The notes beneath the pieces are model-generated. The model was not told the DNA's origin. It made no database searches and was given only the letters and a program-made list of their open reading frames with translations. A program made the position numbers and the translations under genes. From assembly GCA_008508345.1 (NCBI GenBank), contig QNGE01001024.1, positions 91,749 through 155,748 of the forward strand: 64,000 bases of DNA, read 5' to 3'. The stretch is from Paragonimus westermani (Eukaryota; Platyhelminthes; Trematoda; Plagiorchiida; Troglotrematidae). Of the stretch, positions 25,200 to 37,063 are shown one piece after another. Every line of letters starts with the position of its first letter. Within the stretch, counting starts at the first letter, position 1.

Positions 25200-25690
25200 T
25201 TGAAACTGCTGAGGAAGAAGAAGAAATTTGTCTGGACTGAAGGTTTGGAAGTAGTGTTCAGCCAACTCAAGCAAGAACTAGTCAGCTTTCGACAATGCTT
25301 GACGACCCCTAAATCAAATGAGCCATTTACCGTGTTAGTTGACGCAAGTGATGTTGGAATCGGGACTGCTCTTTCCCAATCCCCGGGGACAATTGATCAC
25401 GACAGTCGAGTACTGACGGAAGCAGGGAGAAAGTATTCCACCAAGAGGGAAGAATGCTTAGTTATCGTCTGGGCGCTATGAAAGTGGAGGACCTATCTGC
25501 TAGCGACCACCTTCCATGCTGAAACGTACCACAATCCCCTTGTCTAGATAAGAGCGGCGAAGAATTTACGCGGACGACTGGCGTACTGGACAATTCGACT
25601 ACAAGAGTTCAGCTTCACCATCGGGGATGTCAACGACACAAACAATGAGGTAGGTGAAGCTCTGTCGCTACCAATACAGGAAAATGAGCT
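25200..25690 (+). pseudogene. RNase H and connection region of the Ty3/gypsy element
   Basis: The best preserved coding block is open from 25200 to 25481. It contains FTVLVDASDVGIGTALSQ, SRVLTEAGRKYSTKREECL and VIVWAL, which match the gypsy RNase H pattern including the first catalytic Asp and the Glu. Beyond a stop it continues as AETYHNPL, where the family has ETDHxPL, so that Asp is now Tyr. RLAYWTIRLQEFSFTI then matches the connection to integrase. Confidence 0.85.
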
Positions 25691-25889
25691 GCCGACTGAA
25701 GCCATACCTTTGAACAGAGTACTGGTTGCCGACTAATAGATCCTGGCTAATCAACGGCAAGGTCCTCAAGTACTTGAAATATGTGAACATCTATTGGCAG
25801 GAACCAAACCCAATTCGTTGAAGTCGGGATCGAACGAGCTGTTACACATCTGGTATCAACTACATCTGGAGAAGGGCCAACTAGTTATT

Positions 25890-26610
25890 GGTGTGAATGT
25901 GCAGAGCGGGTTGTGACCGCGAAGAGTGTTCTTTATTCCAGTGGGCCAGAGGGAAGACATGGTTAGCCTGGTACCCGCAGGTGTTCACTCAGGGTGAGAA
26001 CGCCTGTTTGATCCACTGTAGTGGTGGATATTCTGGCCCACGATACGGGATGACTTCACACAGTTTTTTCAAACGTGTCCCAGCCGTCAGCAAAAGCGGG
26101 GAACAGTGACGATAACACCGTCCATGGGACCAATCGTAACGAAACAAGCCGCTCACACATGGGGCATGGACAGCTTTGGTCCACTCCCAACGAATGGAGA
26201 CCGCTATAAAAGCGTAATGACTGACCATTTCACACGATTGGTGAAAGCTATTCCCACGGCAGTTCAAACGAATGAAGCGACTACATACACCTAGATGAAC
26301 GATGTCCTGGCTAGCCTTGGAGCACCGCATAGAGTTATCACGAGCCGGTCGTGTGTTTTGAGGAGCGGCAATTGCAGGAGACGTTGAAGGATTGGGAGAT
26401 TCAGTGCCTGAAAACAGCGCTGAAACGTTCACAAACGAAGGGGTTGACGGAGTGGTTGAATCGGACAATGAGGGAGAGACTATACAGTGGAAGAAATAAC
26501 TGAGAAGAAGGACTACCGGACGTATTACGTGGATATCGCACGACGAAGCATGCAACAACTCAGAGTTCACCATTTGAGCTGACATACGGGAGGAAGTCAA
26601 GGATTCTCTT
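25890..26610 (+). pseudogene. Integrase remnant of the Ty3/gypsy element
   Basis: A zinc-finger-like block (HCSGGYSG) comes first. The catalytic core follows: WGMDSFGPLP near 26160, VMTDHFTRLVKAIP, then LGAPHRVITS. The first catalytic Asp (in MDSFGP) is present. The second, in the DQG motif after ITS, has been replaced. Later blocks TKGLTEWLNRTMRE and SSPFELTYGRK match the end of the core. A 203-codon minus-strand ORF over this block is an antisense artefact. Confidence 0.8.
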
Positions 26611-27160
26611 GAATGTCTGTGTATCTAGAGACAGGGAGACAATTATTACCGTAAGAACGACTTCACCTTGAACGTATAACTGAAACACACCGCAGAAATA
26701 GACAAACATTCGACGTAAGGCACAGTAAACATAAATGTTGTCAGTTCAAGATCGGGGATCATTAGTAAGTAGGGAGCCATGATCTATCAGAAACATCTTG
26801 TCTCGGGGTAGGCAAACGTAAGAGACGATCGTACGGACCATTTACTATTATAAACCGCGGGGAATTCGAGTTTACAAATCAACCAAGGTGGGCGGTCGAT
26901 CACTGACGTACACCTGGTACCCTGGCACGATCAGAACAAGTCCATTAGTGGAGCGACGAGCATGATAGATGACCACATCAAAAGTGCGATTATTCCAACG
27001 CTCAGTGGAATATGTCGACGCGATGGTGAGATATGTGTAAAGCCTACAGCCGGTGGGTTGTGGCAATACAGGCGAATGGACGAGTCATTGCTTAACGATA
27101 TCGGACCAACAGGTGAAAAATGACAAGCAGGAATCCTACGAGAGGGAGCCTTAGTCACGT

Positions 27161-30100
27161 GCATAAAATCAGGCAGAAGTGCACATGACGTGACAGTGAA
27201 AACAGCTGCTGCGTTGTTGACTGGAATTCCGGTACATAAACGCGAGCGTGCGTTCGGTATGGGAACGCATGTGTTTGACGTTAAAGATCGTGCCTTATTG
27301 AACGAATTTTTCTACAGGATGTTACCAACCTTCTCTGCGTTTGCATGGCTGATCGCCAAGTAAACAGCAATTTCAGGTTTTAGATTGGACCGTGTTCTCT
27401 CTTGTCTTGTTTAGCCGCCGGTTACGATTGACTACGGAAGCAACGATGACGGTTTCCATTAGAATGCAAATGAAAAGACTGGTTTTGGGTGACGCCCAAA
27501 TTTACAGCATTCCAAAGAGATGGGCACATCATCCATAAAATTTGGTGTCCGCTAAAGTGCTGATAAGACATGGGTGCAAACCAGCAGGAAGCAGCTAGAT
27601 AAAAGACAGGTCAGCTGGAACGAGGGGTCTATAGCAGGCTCACTGTTAGGAATTTACGTTATGCGACTGCCTGTAACAAGCAGATATTTAACTTTCTCTT
27701 TCCACCACTCATAAACTAAATTTTCAGTCGTAACGACATTCGTTCAACAGAGAGCACAAGCACTGGCTAGCAGATATGAACGTAATTTTGAAGCAGGCGA
27801 TGAACTGTTTTCTATTAGCTATCAAAAAAGCCTAAGAGTTACCTTCATAATTCTACGTGTTGAGGCAGCAAGTGCTTGCGGTATGTTTACCGCAAACGAA
27901 CATATTGAAACGTAAACCCACAATTTTGACAGAGTTAGCCAGTTCACGACATTTTTAACCGTGACAAACTAAGTAATCTTCGAATCACTCCTAAGTTAAA
28001 ATTGGTTATTAAAGATGATCTCATGCGATCGTCTTACAGGTGGGAACAGGGGAACGGTTTTTATTAGCACACAGTTCCAAGCGAGTGAAGATGAAGACGC
28101 TTTTTACTAGGAACAGCGAAAACTCAAGTGACCTGCAGTTTGATATTGATTACTGAGTGTATTAACAATTTTGGATGAAGAGAAAAGAATATTAAACCTC
28201 GTTTTAGATCCACAGCAATAATATGTCAAGTCAACGCACAAAGCGCTTTATTTCATTTCATTGTAATTCACTAGAGTCATTGAATTTTTGCAGAGTGTGC
28301 AAAGTAAACAATACTTATTCACATCTGGTCGTTTTTGGGTGACAGAAAGTGAGCACACAGTAAAGGATGGAAAAATACCAGATTGTCATTTTAAAACTGA
28401 CAGAGACCTCGGGAGTGTGGGTTAGGATGAAGCGACGTTAATATGGAATTTAGAGACTGAAGTATAATCTGCACATAAGAGTAAAACATGGAACAATCTC
28501 AGTTCAGCCGGTAATAACAAGCTAGCCTTAACATCGAAAGGTTGCACACTATGTCAAAGTTGTCAAGATGGTCACGCTTATTGGTAATAGAAACTACGAC
28601 CACAAATATAAGCATAAAGTTTTCGCTCAGGGCAGTCTGCCAGGTGGACTGTCGCGTTGGATTCAGACAAGGTGTCCCAGATTGGTTGTACCATAACACC
28701 GGAAGTTTGTTGATCTTATCTTGAGTTCACATTCTGTTGGTGCATCTTCGATGAGTGATTCTGAAGGCAGATTCGGACGAAGTGTAAAAATGTGTGTCAG
28801 AGATTCCAGGAGCTTCATAGCTGGTTTGAAATCAAGTTCTAACAGTGCTTCTTGATGCTCATCTTTAAACAGTCTCCCATTACTTAGACTCATGCGGCAG
28901 AGATGGTTTCATTGGTGGATCGGACCAATTACATTCTGTGTTATGTCAACGTTCTCATCCTCTCGACCATCATTTCTACGAACATCGCTGAATATAATTA
29001 AGTGACACGAACCCCGTTGCGACCCCTCGTGGCCGTCGTATTCAGTCGAAATTGGCAATCCGAGTTGGACTGTGTACACCTACACCAACCAGAGAAAACA
29101 AGCTATAAATCAGTGTAATACTCTTTTCTGCGACTGAACCCGTGCTGAGTTTCGGCTGCTGGCCATAGGTGTTATTTCACGAATGATTCCGAATGATATC
29201 GAATTGCGTTGCGACGCTACATTTCCACAGATAACATGACAAACATTCTTCATTTTGATATTTCTTATTATTGTAATCTCTTAACTGGCTGGACAATCCT
29301 GTGAAATTATTTTCTAACTGATTGTAACTGCATGGATCAATTGACAGGGAATTTCTCCTCAACTGATTCAATACTCTAGCAATCAGAAATACACACCCGA
29401 ATCGCCATAGAAGAAAAAGTCTACAGCAGTGGATGTGACCAAAATCCGATTGTCGATTGTTTTGTAAACATATAGCCACATTTCGCGTAAATACCGTCAA
29501 AGAAACTTAAATACTCAAGAAAATCAACTTATTGAGCCGTCTAAAATAACTTGAAAAAAATATTGATTTTGTCCAAAAGTCGTACATGCAAGTCATTTCA
29601 GAGTTCAAACCTATTGGTCACGAGATCAATGAAAAAAATGAAAAAGAAGGCAGTTTATTTGTAACAGTAAGCATAAATACTAAATCCTTTTCAATTCCTT
29701 ACGACGTAAAGGATATGAATTCACCTAAGCGAGACAGTTCTAAGTTAGTATGAAACATTTTGCAACTAAGCAGACATATCGTTGAAACAGACAATTTTCG
29801 TTTATTCCGATTGTATCTCTTCTATAGAGAGATTACTGTATCACTTACTGTTCACAGTTTAATTACGAACCATTCACTTGTCTGCTCTTTCTATCCACAA
29901 TACAAGGTACTAAATGGATCGGATCATGTAAGAAGCATGTAGCTAGTACACATTTGTACTTAATAAAATGGACTACATTCATCTGCTTAATCCGCTTAGA
30001 TGAAATAACAGGCGCACACACTCGCAATACAGTAGTTTTCTAATGCAACAGCGCTCTGTCGTTCCTAAAGCTGAAGCTGTCCACTAACTTTCAAACATAA

Positions 30101-33100
30101 CACGCTAGATATTAAGGGGATATTTTTCTCCACAGTGCATATTGGTTTAGGCACATTATTCGAAAATAAGCACATTCATACTGTTGTAAACTTCTCAAAC
30201 AACACCTATTCTCAACTTCCCTGTCGACCTATCCTCACCTGCTATCTCATATTCAGATCAATACGTATTTTTACACGGACATAAAGGATGCTTTACCCGG
30301 TCAGCTGAAGCAGAAAGCAAACTTATGGTGAGCCGCTTAGCGCTTACGCGCCTAATCCAATGGATTTTAGACATTTTTACTGATTCATACTAATGCCCCA
30401 GAGTTGGTTGTAGTTCATAACACGATTCTCCGCATAATAACTGACTGATTTCTGCCATATGATCCAGTTGAAGTTCTTCATGGTCCGCAACGCACAAGGC
30501 TCATTCTCTCGACGTAATCCGATTCACTAATGACGACTTTATTGGCACCACCATCAGACTGTTTAATCATTGTATCATTACGATTTTGCAACAGGTCAGA
30601 GGTTGAATGTGTTCATTAATCGGCAGGATCCTGCAGCAGACATTTGTTAAAACAGTAATGTTGCCACATACTACATACCCTTCGGTTACAGGATTTAATT
30701 TGTGAAAAGCTCTGTAGTTACTTAGTTGCATATATGTGGTCAACTAAGACATCACAAACCTTATCTGGCGGTAAAATAACTTGACTAATAATCTGTCTTT
30801 CTGCATACAACTACCACACTCCTCATAGCGGTGGAAACGGATGCACGACTTATGACAAGCAACTGGTTCTCTCGATTCATTTATTTGTTGATTGCAATGG
30901 GAAAACCGATTTTTCATGTTCGAACAGCTTTTTCATGGATCGATTTCATTTCTTCCATATAAATGACACAAATAAACGTATGTACCTTGTAATACAAAAG
31001 TAAAGTTTCGATTGATGTGATACAAAACACAGTGGTAAGCAGATCTCGTTGGATGTGACCTTAGACAAAAATTTAAAAATAGTACCATTAAATTTTTTTA
31101 CTCAAACAAATACCGTCATTTTATTGTCGTTTCACTTACCGGTAGACTTTGTTTGTGGTTCTTTGCAAGCTCTTACTGTTCCGAACTTCCATAGAGTCAA
31201 GTTTGCGATCTGGCAATGTTACATCGGCAAACGTAAGATTCATTCTGTCAGAGTCCTGTGGACTGGCGCACAGTCGATCACACTTGTCTCAAAGGGTCGC
31301 TTCACTGCTTTACTATAAGACGACAACTGACTGTGATTCAATTGATTTCCAATGACTTATTCGACCAACCTAGCAGGTTATACAGGTGCACAGGGATACG
31401 GACAGGAAGCGGTTGTGCTTAGAGTTCTTGCTGGTATGAACTCTTACGGTGAACACATTCTCACATACATACAAACACACACGCGCACACTACCAACCGT
31501 TGATAATAGGTCGATCATGTCATTATCACCTAGGTGCAAACCGGGAACAGAGTTAATCGATTGTCAACTGGTGTGTGCCCGTGACACGCCTTAGCTCTCG
31601 TTACGTGTTTAACAGAGTTATATTCAACGCCGTCTGACCCTAGAGCATGGGTGTCCAACAGTGTTCACCCACACAAAATGCACCGCGTGGTATGACCTAT
31701 TTTGATCAACACAGGGAGTCTCAGGCACCCTGTTTAACCAGGTAACTGGTGTATGCACCAGAATCAATGATTGATGTCGGCTGCTACAAACTAGAGGGTG
31801 AACACTCAGGAGAACCCGTGTGCAGGACATGAATGTTTGCTAGTAACTGAAAAATTTGTTTGGTCAAATTGAAAACGTAACAAATGCCCACAGAACGTAA
31901 TCCTCAATACACCAGAAGAACAAATGGATGCACTATTCGGCAGGTAGAGCGAACTATGTACTGAGGACATTATCGAAAGTCCTTAACACGTGGCTATTAA
32001 AAGCGATCTGAATGTCATTCAAAACTGTATTTGCCAGAGCTGTCACACTGCTTAGTTTGGTCGAGTTTAATGTGAAGTCAGTCATTAAAACGATTGCTTC
32101 ATAAGTGATTGGGTAGAAGTTCCACTGTCGATCGCGACAAAACCACTCACTACTGACTTGTTCCGGGAGGAACGGGGCCTGAACCTAACAATTCCTTCAG
32201 AGAGTTGATGAGTCTGTCTAAGTGTGAAAACCGCGGTTTCTGTTGTACAGATGGGCTGTGTCTGTTGTATACTGACAGTTTTTTACCTGTTAAAAAATAG
32301 TGGTTCTTGCGCATTTACGAAGGTCACCTTAGTGTTCTAATCGCTTAAAAGAACTGAAACCTACAGGGTCTGATAATTTATTTATAGTGGCCACCTGTGA
32401 ACATGTAATTCAAAATCTGTTTTCGATGTAGATTGCCTCATGTATGCGTTTTTGATTTTAACGAAGGTGAATATGAATAGCATGTGATGTTGAAGCATTC
32501 AGGCTGGGATCGATAAATATATTTGAACAGTGCCATTTTCTAGGATTTACTAGTCATACTGGAGTTTGTATTAATCGTCGAATTCTTATACATAGCTGTA
32601 TGACTAGCACAAACCTTGGCCTAAGGCACTGAATGAGCTCAACTGAGACTGACAAACAGGGCGTGAGGCACTAACAAACGGAAGTGACTCATGGAAAGTG
32701 TGAAGTGGCGAATGTAATAAACGGCAAACGTCCTTCATATATGTTCTGCAACGTTTTTTAACCGCATGCGGTGAGTATAAAATGGCGAGTCGTGGTGCCG
32801 AACAGTAAGATCTGAATTGAAAAAGGTCGCAGACTCTGTTAATTTCAGCTGAAAACTCTTTATAAATCACAGATTCTCAAAGTCTGAGAAAGTAATCTCG
32901 AAGCTTCTACAAAGGCCTTTTATGGTCCGATATCAGCTTCTGAACTAATAACAAGGAAATATTTGCTTAGTTAAATTTATTGACCAACCGAATTATTTGA
33001 AACAACCCACAGCAACCCGCAGCAACTCAATAACTGCGTTTTTCAAATCAAGAAAAACAAGACATGACAGAAAAGTGCTTTAGAATTTCACACTTTCAAT

Positions 33101-33689
33101 TTTCACTGATCTCTGGGTTTTTCCATTTGGTAATTTTTGCCGTTTACTTTGCATCCATCAGTGCAAATGTAAGAGATATATCATTCCATTTTCTTTAATC
33201 TTGAATGCCCTCATTAATTCCACTGGTCTTGATGTTCAGTTATTGATTGAAAAAAGAAAATTTCACAAAATGCCTTTGTTTACGAAATGATGCAATCAGT
33301 CGAATGAAATTTTGCCAGGGCCATTGATTAACATGGCGTGGTAATAGAGGACCAGATATTACGGAAACTAAACACCTGTGTCACTTCTTAAACACTGATA
33401 TCAATGGGACACCTTGCAAATCTCATCATGTAGCGTTGGCAATGGGCAGCAGCAATGGGTTGCCGTCCACCGCGATGCTTGACAGATTTCAATTTTATTT
33501 TGAACTACTCAGCTCTGATTAGTAGCTGTTTGGTTGTTGGAGAATCGTTCATAAAGCTTTGGTTCCCCGACTGAACAAAAATATGAGTTCAGTGATCTCG
33601 ACCTGTCTCGGAAGTCCTAATCGCGGGGTTATCGATTGGAGTTAACAGGAAAGTTACTGTGTCTCCTCTAGAGACGATCGGGCAACCTG
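27161..33689. other. Mostly featureless non-coding stretch
   Basis: The exon-like segment at 27728-27880 is the only feature I would point to. Minus-strand ORFs at 28663-28893 and 29177-29500 have coding-like composition in part but no family or convincing splice sites. Nothing else is supported. Confidence 0.4.
27728..27880 (+). CDS. Exon-like segment with phase 1-1, unidentified
   Basis: A pyrimidine-rich tract ends CTAAATTTTCAG, and 153 nt later there is a donor TTGCG|GTATGT. One frame is open throughout: 2 nt, 50 codons, 1 nt. It reads VTTFVQQRAQALASRYERN, FEAGDELFSISYQKSLR and VTFIILRVEAASAC. Equal phase 1 at both ends is common for extracellular-domain exons, but I recognise no domain. 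No partner exon was identified, so it could be chance. Confidence 0.3.
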
Positions 33690-33760
33690 ATCATTACTCA
33701 CAAGCAAGAGTGGTTGAGCGTTCAGATTTGATAATTCGGTCGTGCCTGATGTGAGGTCAA

Positions 33761-33815
33761 TGGCGCAGTGGTCAACAAGGTTGCCTTATGATTGGAATGG
33801 CCGGAGTTCAAATCC
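33761..33815 (+). promoter_or_regulatory. Internal RNA polymerase III promoter (A and B boxes)
   Basis: A box TGGCGCAGTGG and B box GTTCAAATCC are about 34 bases apart, as in tRNA genes. It belongs to the SINE rather than to a tRNA gene, since no acceptor stem closes around it. Confidence 0.65.
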
Positions 33816-33833
33816 CGGCCGTGGCAAGGATAT

Positions 33834-33878
33834 GCACTACTGGTGAGCTCTAATGAGAGAGAAACTCGAGTCTAGTGC
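33834..33878 (+). ncRNA. Hammerhead ribozyme fold (one core base changed)
   Basis: Stem I is GCACTA (33834-33839) with TAGTGC (33873-33878). Core strand 1 is CTGGTGA (33840-33846), against consensus CTGATGA. Stem II is CTCT (33848-33851) with AGAG (33856-33859) and loop AATG; the G/A at its base is a mismatch where G-C is usual. Core strand 2 is GAAA (33861-33864). Stem III is AC/GT with loop TCGA (33866-33869), short as in animal SINE hammerheads. The cleavage triplet is GTC, so the cut would fall after 33872. The A-to-G core change probably weakens or abolishes cleavage in this copy. Confidence 0.7.
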
Positions 33879-33885
33879 TTTTTTT
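33879..33885 (+). terminator. T7 run, likely Pol III terminator of the SINE
   Basis: Seven T start on the base after hammerhead stem I. The same run follows the hammerhead in the inverted copy (12838-12844), which suggests a conserved place for transcription to stop. Confidence 0.45.
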
Positions 33886-33945
33886 CGAAAGAGGCCGGCT
33901 GGAAAGTCAATCTGAATGCGACGGTTGCAATCAAATGTGAGTGAT

Positions 33946-36936
33946 GATCAACTTGAAAAAATATATCCGCAATCTAAGATTTTGCGCCTCTGATCGTACC
34001 TAAACATGAAACGCATTTTAACTATCAGTACAATAGTATACACCGTAGTGGGTGTCGAATTAAGAGGGCACCCACCTGAGGTCCAAAAGTAGAGGGAACC
34101 AATGAGGGGCACGTAACAAGAAATGATTAAACGGAGGATATGACACATGTCAGATTGGCCAGAGTGTCAGTGTATACTACTTTCCAACTTCGGACGGGAT
34201 GAGTAACCTAACCGGCAAAGACTGGGTGAAGAGATGCGTGTCAAGTAAATAATGATTCTGTGTCCAAATTAAAACTGGCATCCTTTCATAGGCGAAAATG
34301 AGTGTTGATCACCAGCAGTATAATTGGTCCTCAGAGATCAAATCGTTATATTATGTCACGTTATTATTTGAGTGAGGTTATGGGACCTCCTTCAACATTC
34401 TCCTATAACCCCCTTCCTATTCATCGAGAGATTTCCATTGTTGTTCAATCGATTACAATTTTCTGAGTCATTAGTGATAGGTACTGAGTCTACATTTTGG
34501 GTTCATTCGTGAGTTGAAATGTGTCCGAAAGAAACCATTTACCATTTTTGGCTTGTTTTTTTCTTACAAAACTTATCAGAGAACTGGCCGGGAAGTGGTT
34601 AGGTGAGCTGGATGCGTTTAATACCGGTCTACGAAAAATTATTTTCCATTTAATCTGTTTTTCAATCTGGTTGGTGATAATAAATTATTAAGGAAAATAG
34701 TGAATTTTTCCGTTTTGATGGATTCCTTTCTGCCCAGCTAGTCGCCATACTTGATAGGTAAACTATGACAGTGAAATCATCAGGCGGGGTGGTACCGTGA
34801 GAATGGCGGGGTCGGTAAGATGTGGTGAATGCATATTCCCATTTACTGATGGAGGGAGGATATTGCTTCAGTTGGCAAACTACTTAGTTGCCTAATAACC
34901 ATTGTTTCAATCTACCCTTCTGATTATTTCAGTTATTGTGTTAATCCTAATTAAGATTCTGTCTCAATCGTTTCAAACACTTGGTGGTTTCTACGTAAAA
35001 CCTTTTGTAGTTCCCCATGATTCTGCCCTCTGGCGAGTGACAGACCTCAAATAATTTTATGGTCATTTATCAACTTATTAGAAGGATACTACAATAACCA
35101 TCCAACATGTTTCATACTTTTCAAAATACTAATGCCTTCTCAATTCAGTCTGGAATTGTACACTTCCTGTTTGATAGTGAGCTGATAGCAACGGACGTAA
35201 TATTTGTTGCTTTCTTGCCAGTTCCATTCAGGAGGAATGTTCTCATTCGGTTTGGTCAAAGCAATGTTTTGAATTTCTGTTTCATATCTCTCAATTTTTC
35301 GGCTAGTATGCATCAACTACTCTAAAGCAGTAATTTATATTAATCGATTCCAATTCTTTGGCGGTGTATTTTCTGGGATATATTTTTTTATTCACATAAG
35401 TTACTTGAGACGTATCGAAAAGCGTGAAAAACAAACAAATCGACCATTCATCCACCTTGTTTTCAGATCGTACTGTTCTCGGTCGTTAAACAGATTTCAA
35501 ACTTATAAACATCTGGTTCATCAGGAGAGCTAACTTGCTCAACACTTCTAATCCATAAACACCTTATTCGTATCAATGGACATATGTAACTAACTTGCTA
35601 TAGTTATGCTTGAAGTGCTCGTTCATTGTAGATGCACATGTTATTGATAAAACACACTATTTAAATTGTGTTTCATAATACAGTATTAATAATAATACTC
35701 TTGAGAGAAAATATTGTGTTTGAGTACACCTATCACGACGGTAAAAAGTGTAATTTCACCTAGATGATTTCATCCACTATTGAAACTGTACTTTGTTTTG
35801 CTTTACTCATATACCACATCACAATTTATGTGCTACTGATTCCGAGTGTGTTGTCATGACAAGTACGTTTCATGTTCACCTCGATTTTAGCAGAAGAATA
35901 CGAACAGACTAATGCTCAATATCGTGTAGCTTTCCACAATCAACTTATCCACTAACGTTTTATATATTATTACTACGATGAGCATGTAATTTACTTGTGA
36001 TAGAGAACCCATAACAAAAACTCAACTGCAATGATCTAACTGGAAAAATCACAGTACCAATCAATATGCTTTAAGTGATGTGAGTTTGTCGGTTCCCTCG
36101 GTTTGTAATCAAGGTGTGCTATAATTCTTTATACAGATATCTTGAAGTTGATGAGTTCGGTAGTCAAAGATTTAGTTGGTGTGCTTTAAACACATATCAC
36201 ACCTAACGGTGGGTTTCACAGTCAAATAATTTTTACTGCTAGAGGCTTTCAAAAAGAAGCGCAAGGTTTGAATTTCTCTTTTGCTTGATATAAAAACTTA
36301 CTTTTGTCATGGCCGGGATCTCAACTCTTGTCACCTTCTTCTGAGACAACATGGCCGATCACTGCACTCTAACGAAAGCGGACCTTGAGTCCTCTGCACA
36401 TGTGAAAGATATGGTCAGGCATGAGTGGCTTCCAAATTAAATCGACCAGGCAACGATCTGAAATTACTGTTCGATAATTTCGATGAAATCGACGATTTTG
36501 ACTTGACTGAGATAGTCTACTTCTGGGATTGTCGAATAGGATAAGAAGCCATTCAGACAACCTGATAGCTACCCACAAATATACGTTGTTATGTCATCAG
36601 ATGTGATAAATAGATCGTGACTAATTTGACGTTGGCTGCAGGGCGGCCAACCTAGTCGCCTCGTGATGAGGCGAATCAAAGTTCTACTTTCGGACACGAT
36701 AAGTTTACGCAACAGTGATGTACTCAAATGAGAGCAAAACCCCAGCCCAACGCTTCGATCACAAAGAAAGTCTGTCTGGCTCTGTGGCCTGGCATAAGTT
36801 ATTCCGTTTCGGTATTTATACATCTTTCAACTCCAACACGTCTCCGTAGATAGCAGAACCCCGTATGTATGTCAATCTAACCTGCGTCTGATATTCCAGA
36901 TCGTGATGAAATGGTGGCTATAACCTAGCTAACCTG

Positions 36937-36938
<2 letters not shown>
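33946..36938. other. Non-coding stretch, nothing recognised
   Basis: No ORF with family motifs and no clear repeat. A perfect seven-pair palindrome (TCGCCTC/GAGGCGA) lies at 36656-36674. Confidence 0.4.
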
Positions 36939-36973
<35 letters not shown>

Positions 36974-37021
36974 NNNNNNNNNNNNNNNNNNNNNNNNNNN
37001 NNNNNNNNNNNNNNNNNNNNN

Positions 37022-37062
<41 letters not shown>
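36939..37062. repeat. (AT)n microsatellite interrupted by an assembly gap
   Basis: Pure AT dinucleotides run from 36939 to 36973, then 48 N (36974-37021), then AT again to about 37062. The repeat probably caused the gap, so the true length is unknown. Confidence 0.95.
36974..37021. other. Assembly gap (48 N)
   Basis: Run of N inside the (AT)n microsatellite. The stated size may be an estimate. Confidence 0.99.

Positions 37063-37063
<1 letters not shown>

Larger units (their letters stand above)
23300..27160 (+). mobile_element. Decayed Ty3/gypsy LTR retrotransposon
   Basis: Remnants appear in the order gag, CCHC knuckle, protease, reverse transcriptase, RNase H, connection, integrase. This order (RT before integrase) defines the Ty3/gypsy group. 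The coding frames are broken by many stops and frameshifts, and part of the RT palm is missing. After the integrase there is a basic stretch resembling the integrase C-terminus (about 26815-26940). I could not recognise LTRs, a primer-binding site or a polypurine tract. Ends are therefore approximate. Confidence 0.85.
33691..33945 (+). repeat. tRNA-derived SINE with near-complete hammerhead ribozyme
   Basis: The tRNA-like head has A box TGGCGCAGTGG (33761-33771), B box GTTCAAATCC (33806-33815) and a perfect six-pair T-arm stem, GGCCGG/CCGGCC (33799-33804, 33815-33820). A hammerhead follows at 33834-33878, then seven T (33879-33885), then a 3' tail ending near AATCAAATGTGAG. Diverged copies at 12.92, 15.54 and, inverted, 12.79 kb share the same order. 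The architecture recalls the schistosome Sm-alpha SINEs, where a Pol III promoter drives an RNA with a hammerhead. Confidence 0.8.

Noticed and set aside
25989..26600. 203-codon minus-strand ORF, the longest in the window
   Set aside because: It is antisense to the integrase remnant, which explains the sequence on the plus strand. The minus translation shows no family motif.
28663..28893. Minus-strand ORF with coding-like peptide (LELDFKPAMKLLESLTHIF)
   Set aside because: No convincing acceptor, start context or homologue. Kept as a note only.
29177..29500. 107-codon minus-strand ORF
   Set aside because: The C-terminal half looks coding-like, but there are no splice signals I trust and no family similarity.
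32200..32250. Hammerhead-like string TTGATGAGTC ... GTGAAAACCGCGGTTTC
   Set aside because: The first core base is wrong, stem II does not pair well and stem I does not flank the core directly. There is no tRNA-like head nearby.
33761..33820. Considered as a genuine tRNA gene
   Set aside because: A and B boxes and the T-arm stem are present, but no acceptor stem closes. The segment is repeated elsewhere with a hammerhead tail, so it is a SINE head.
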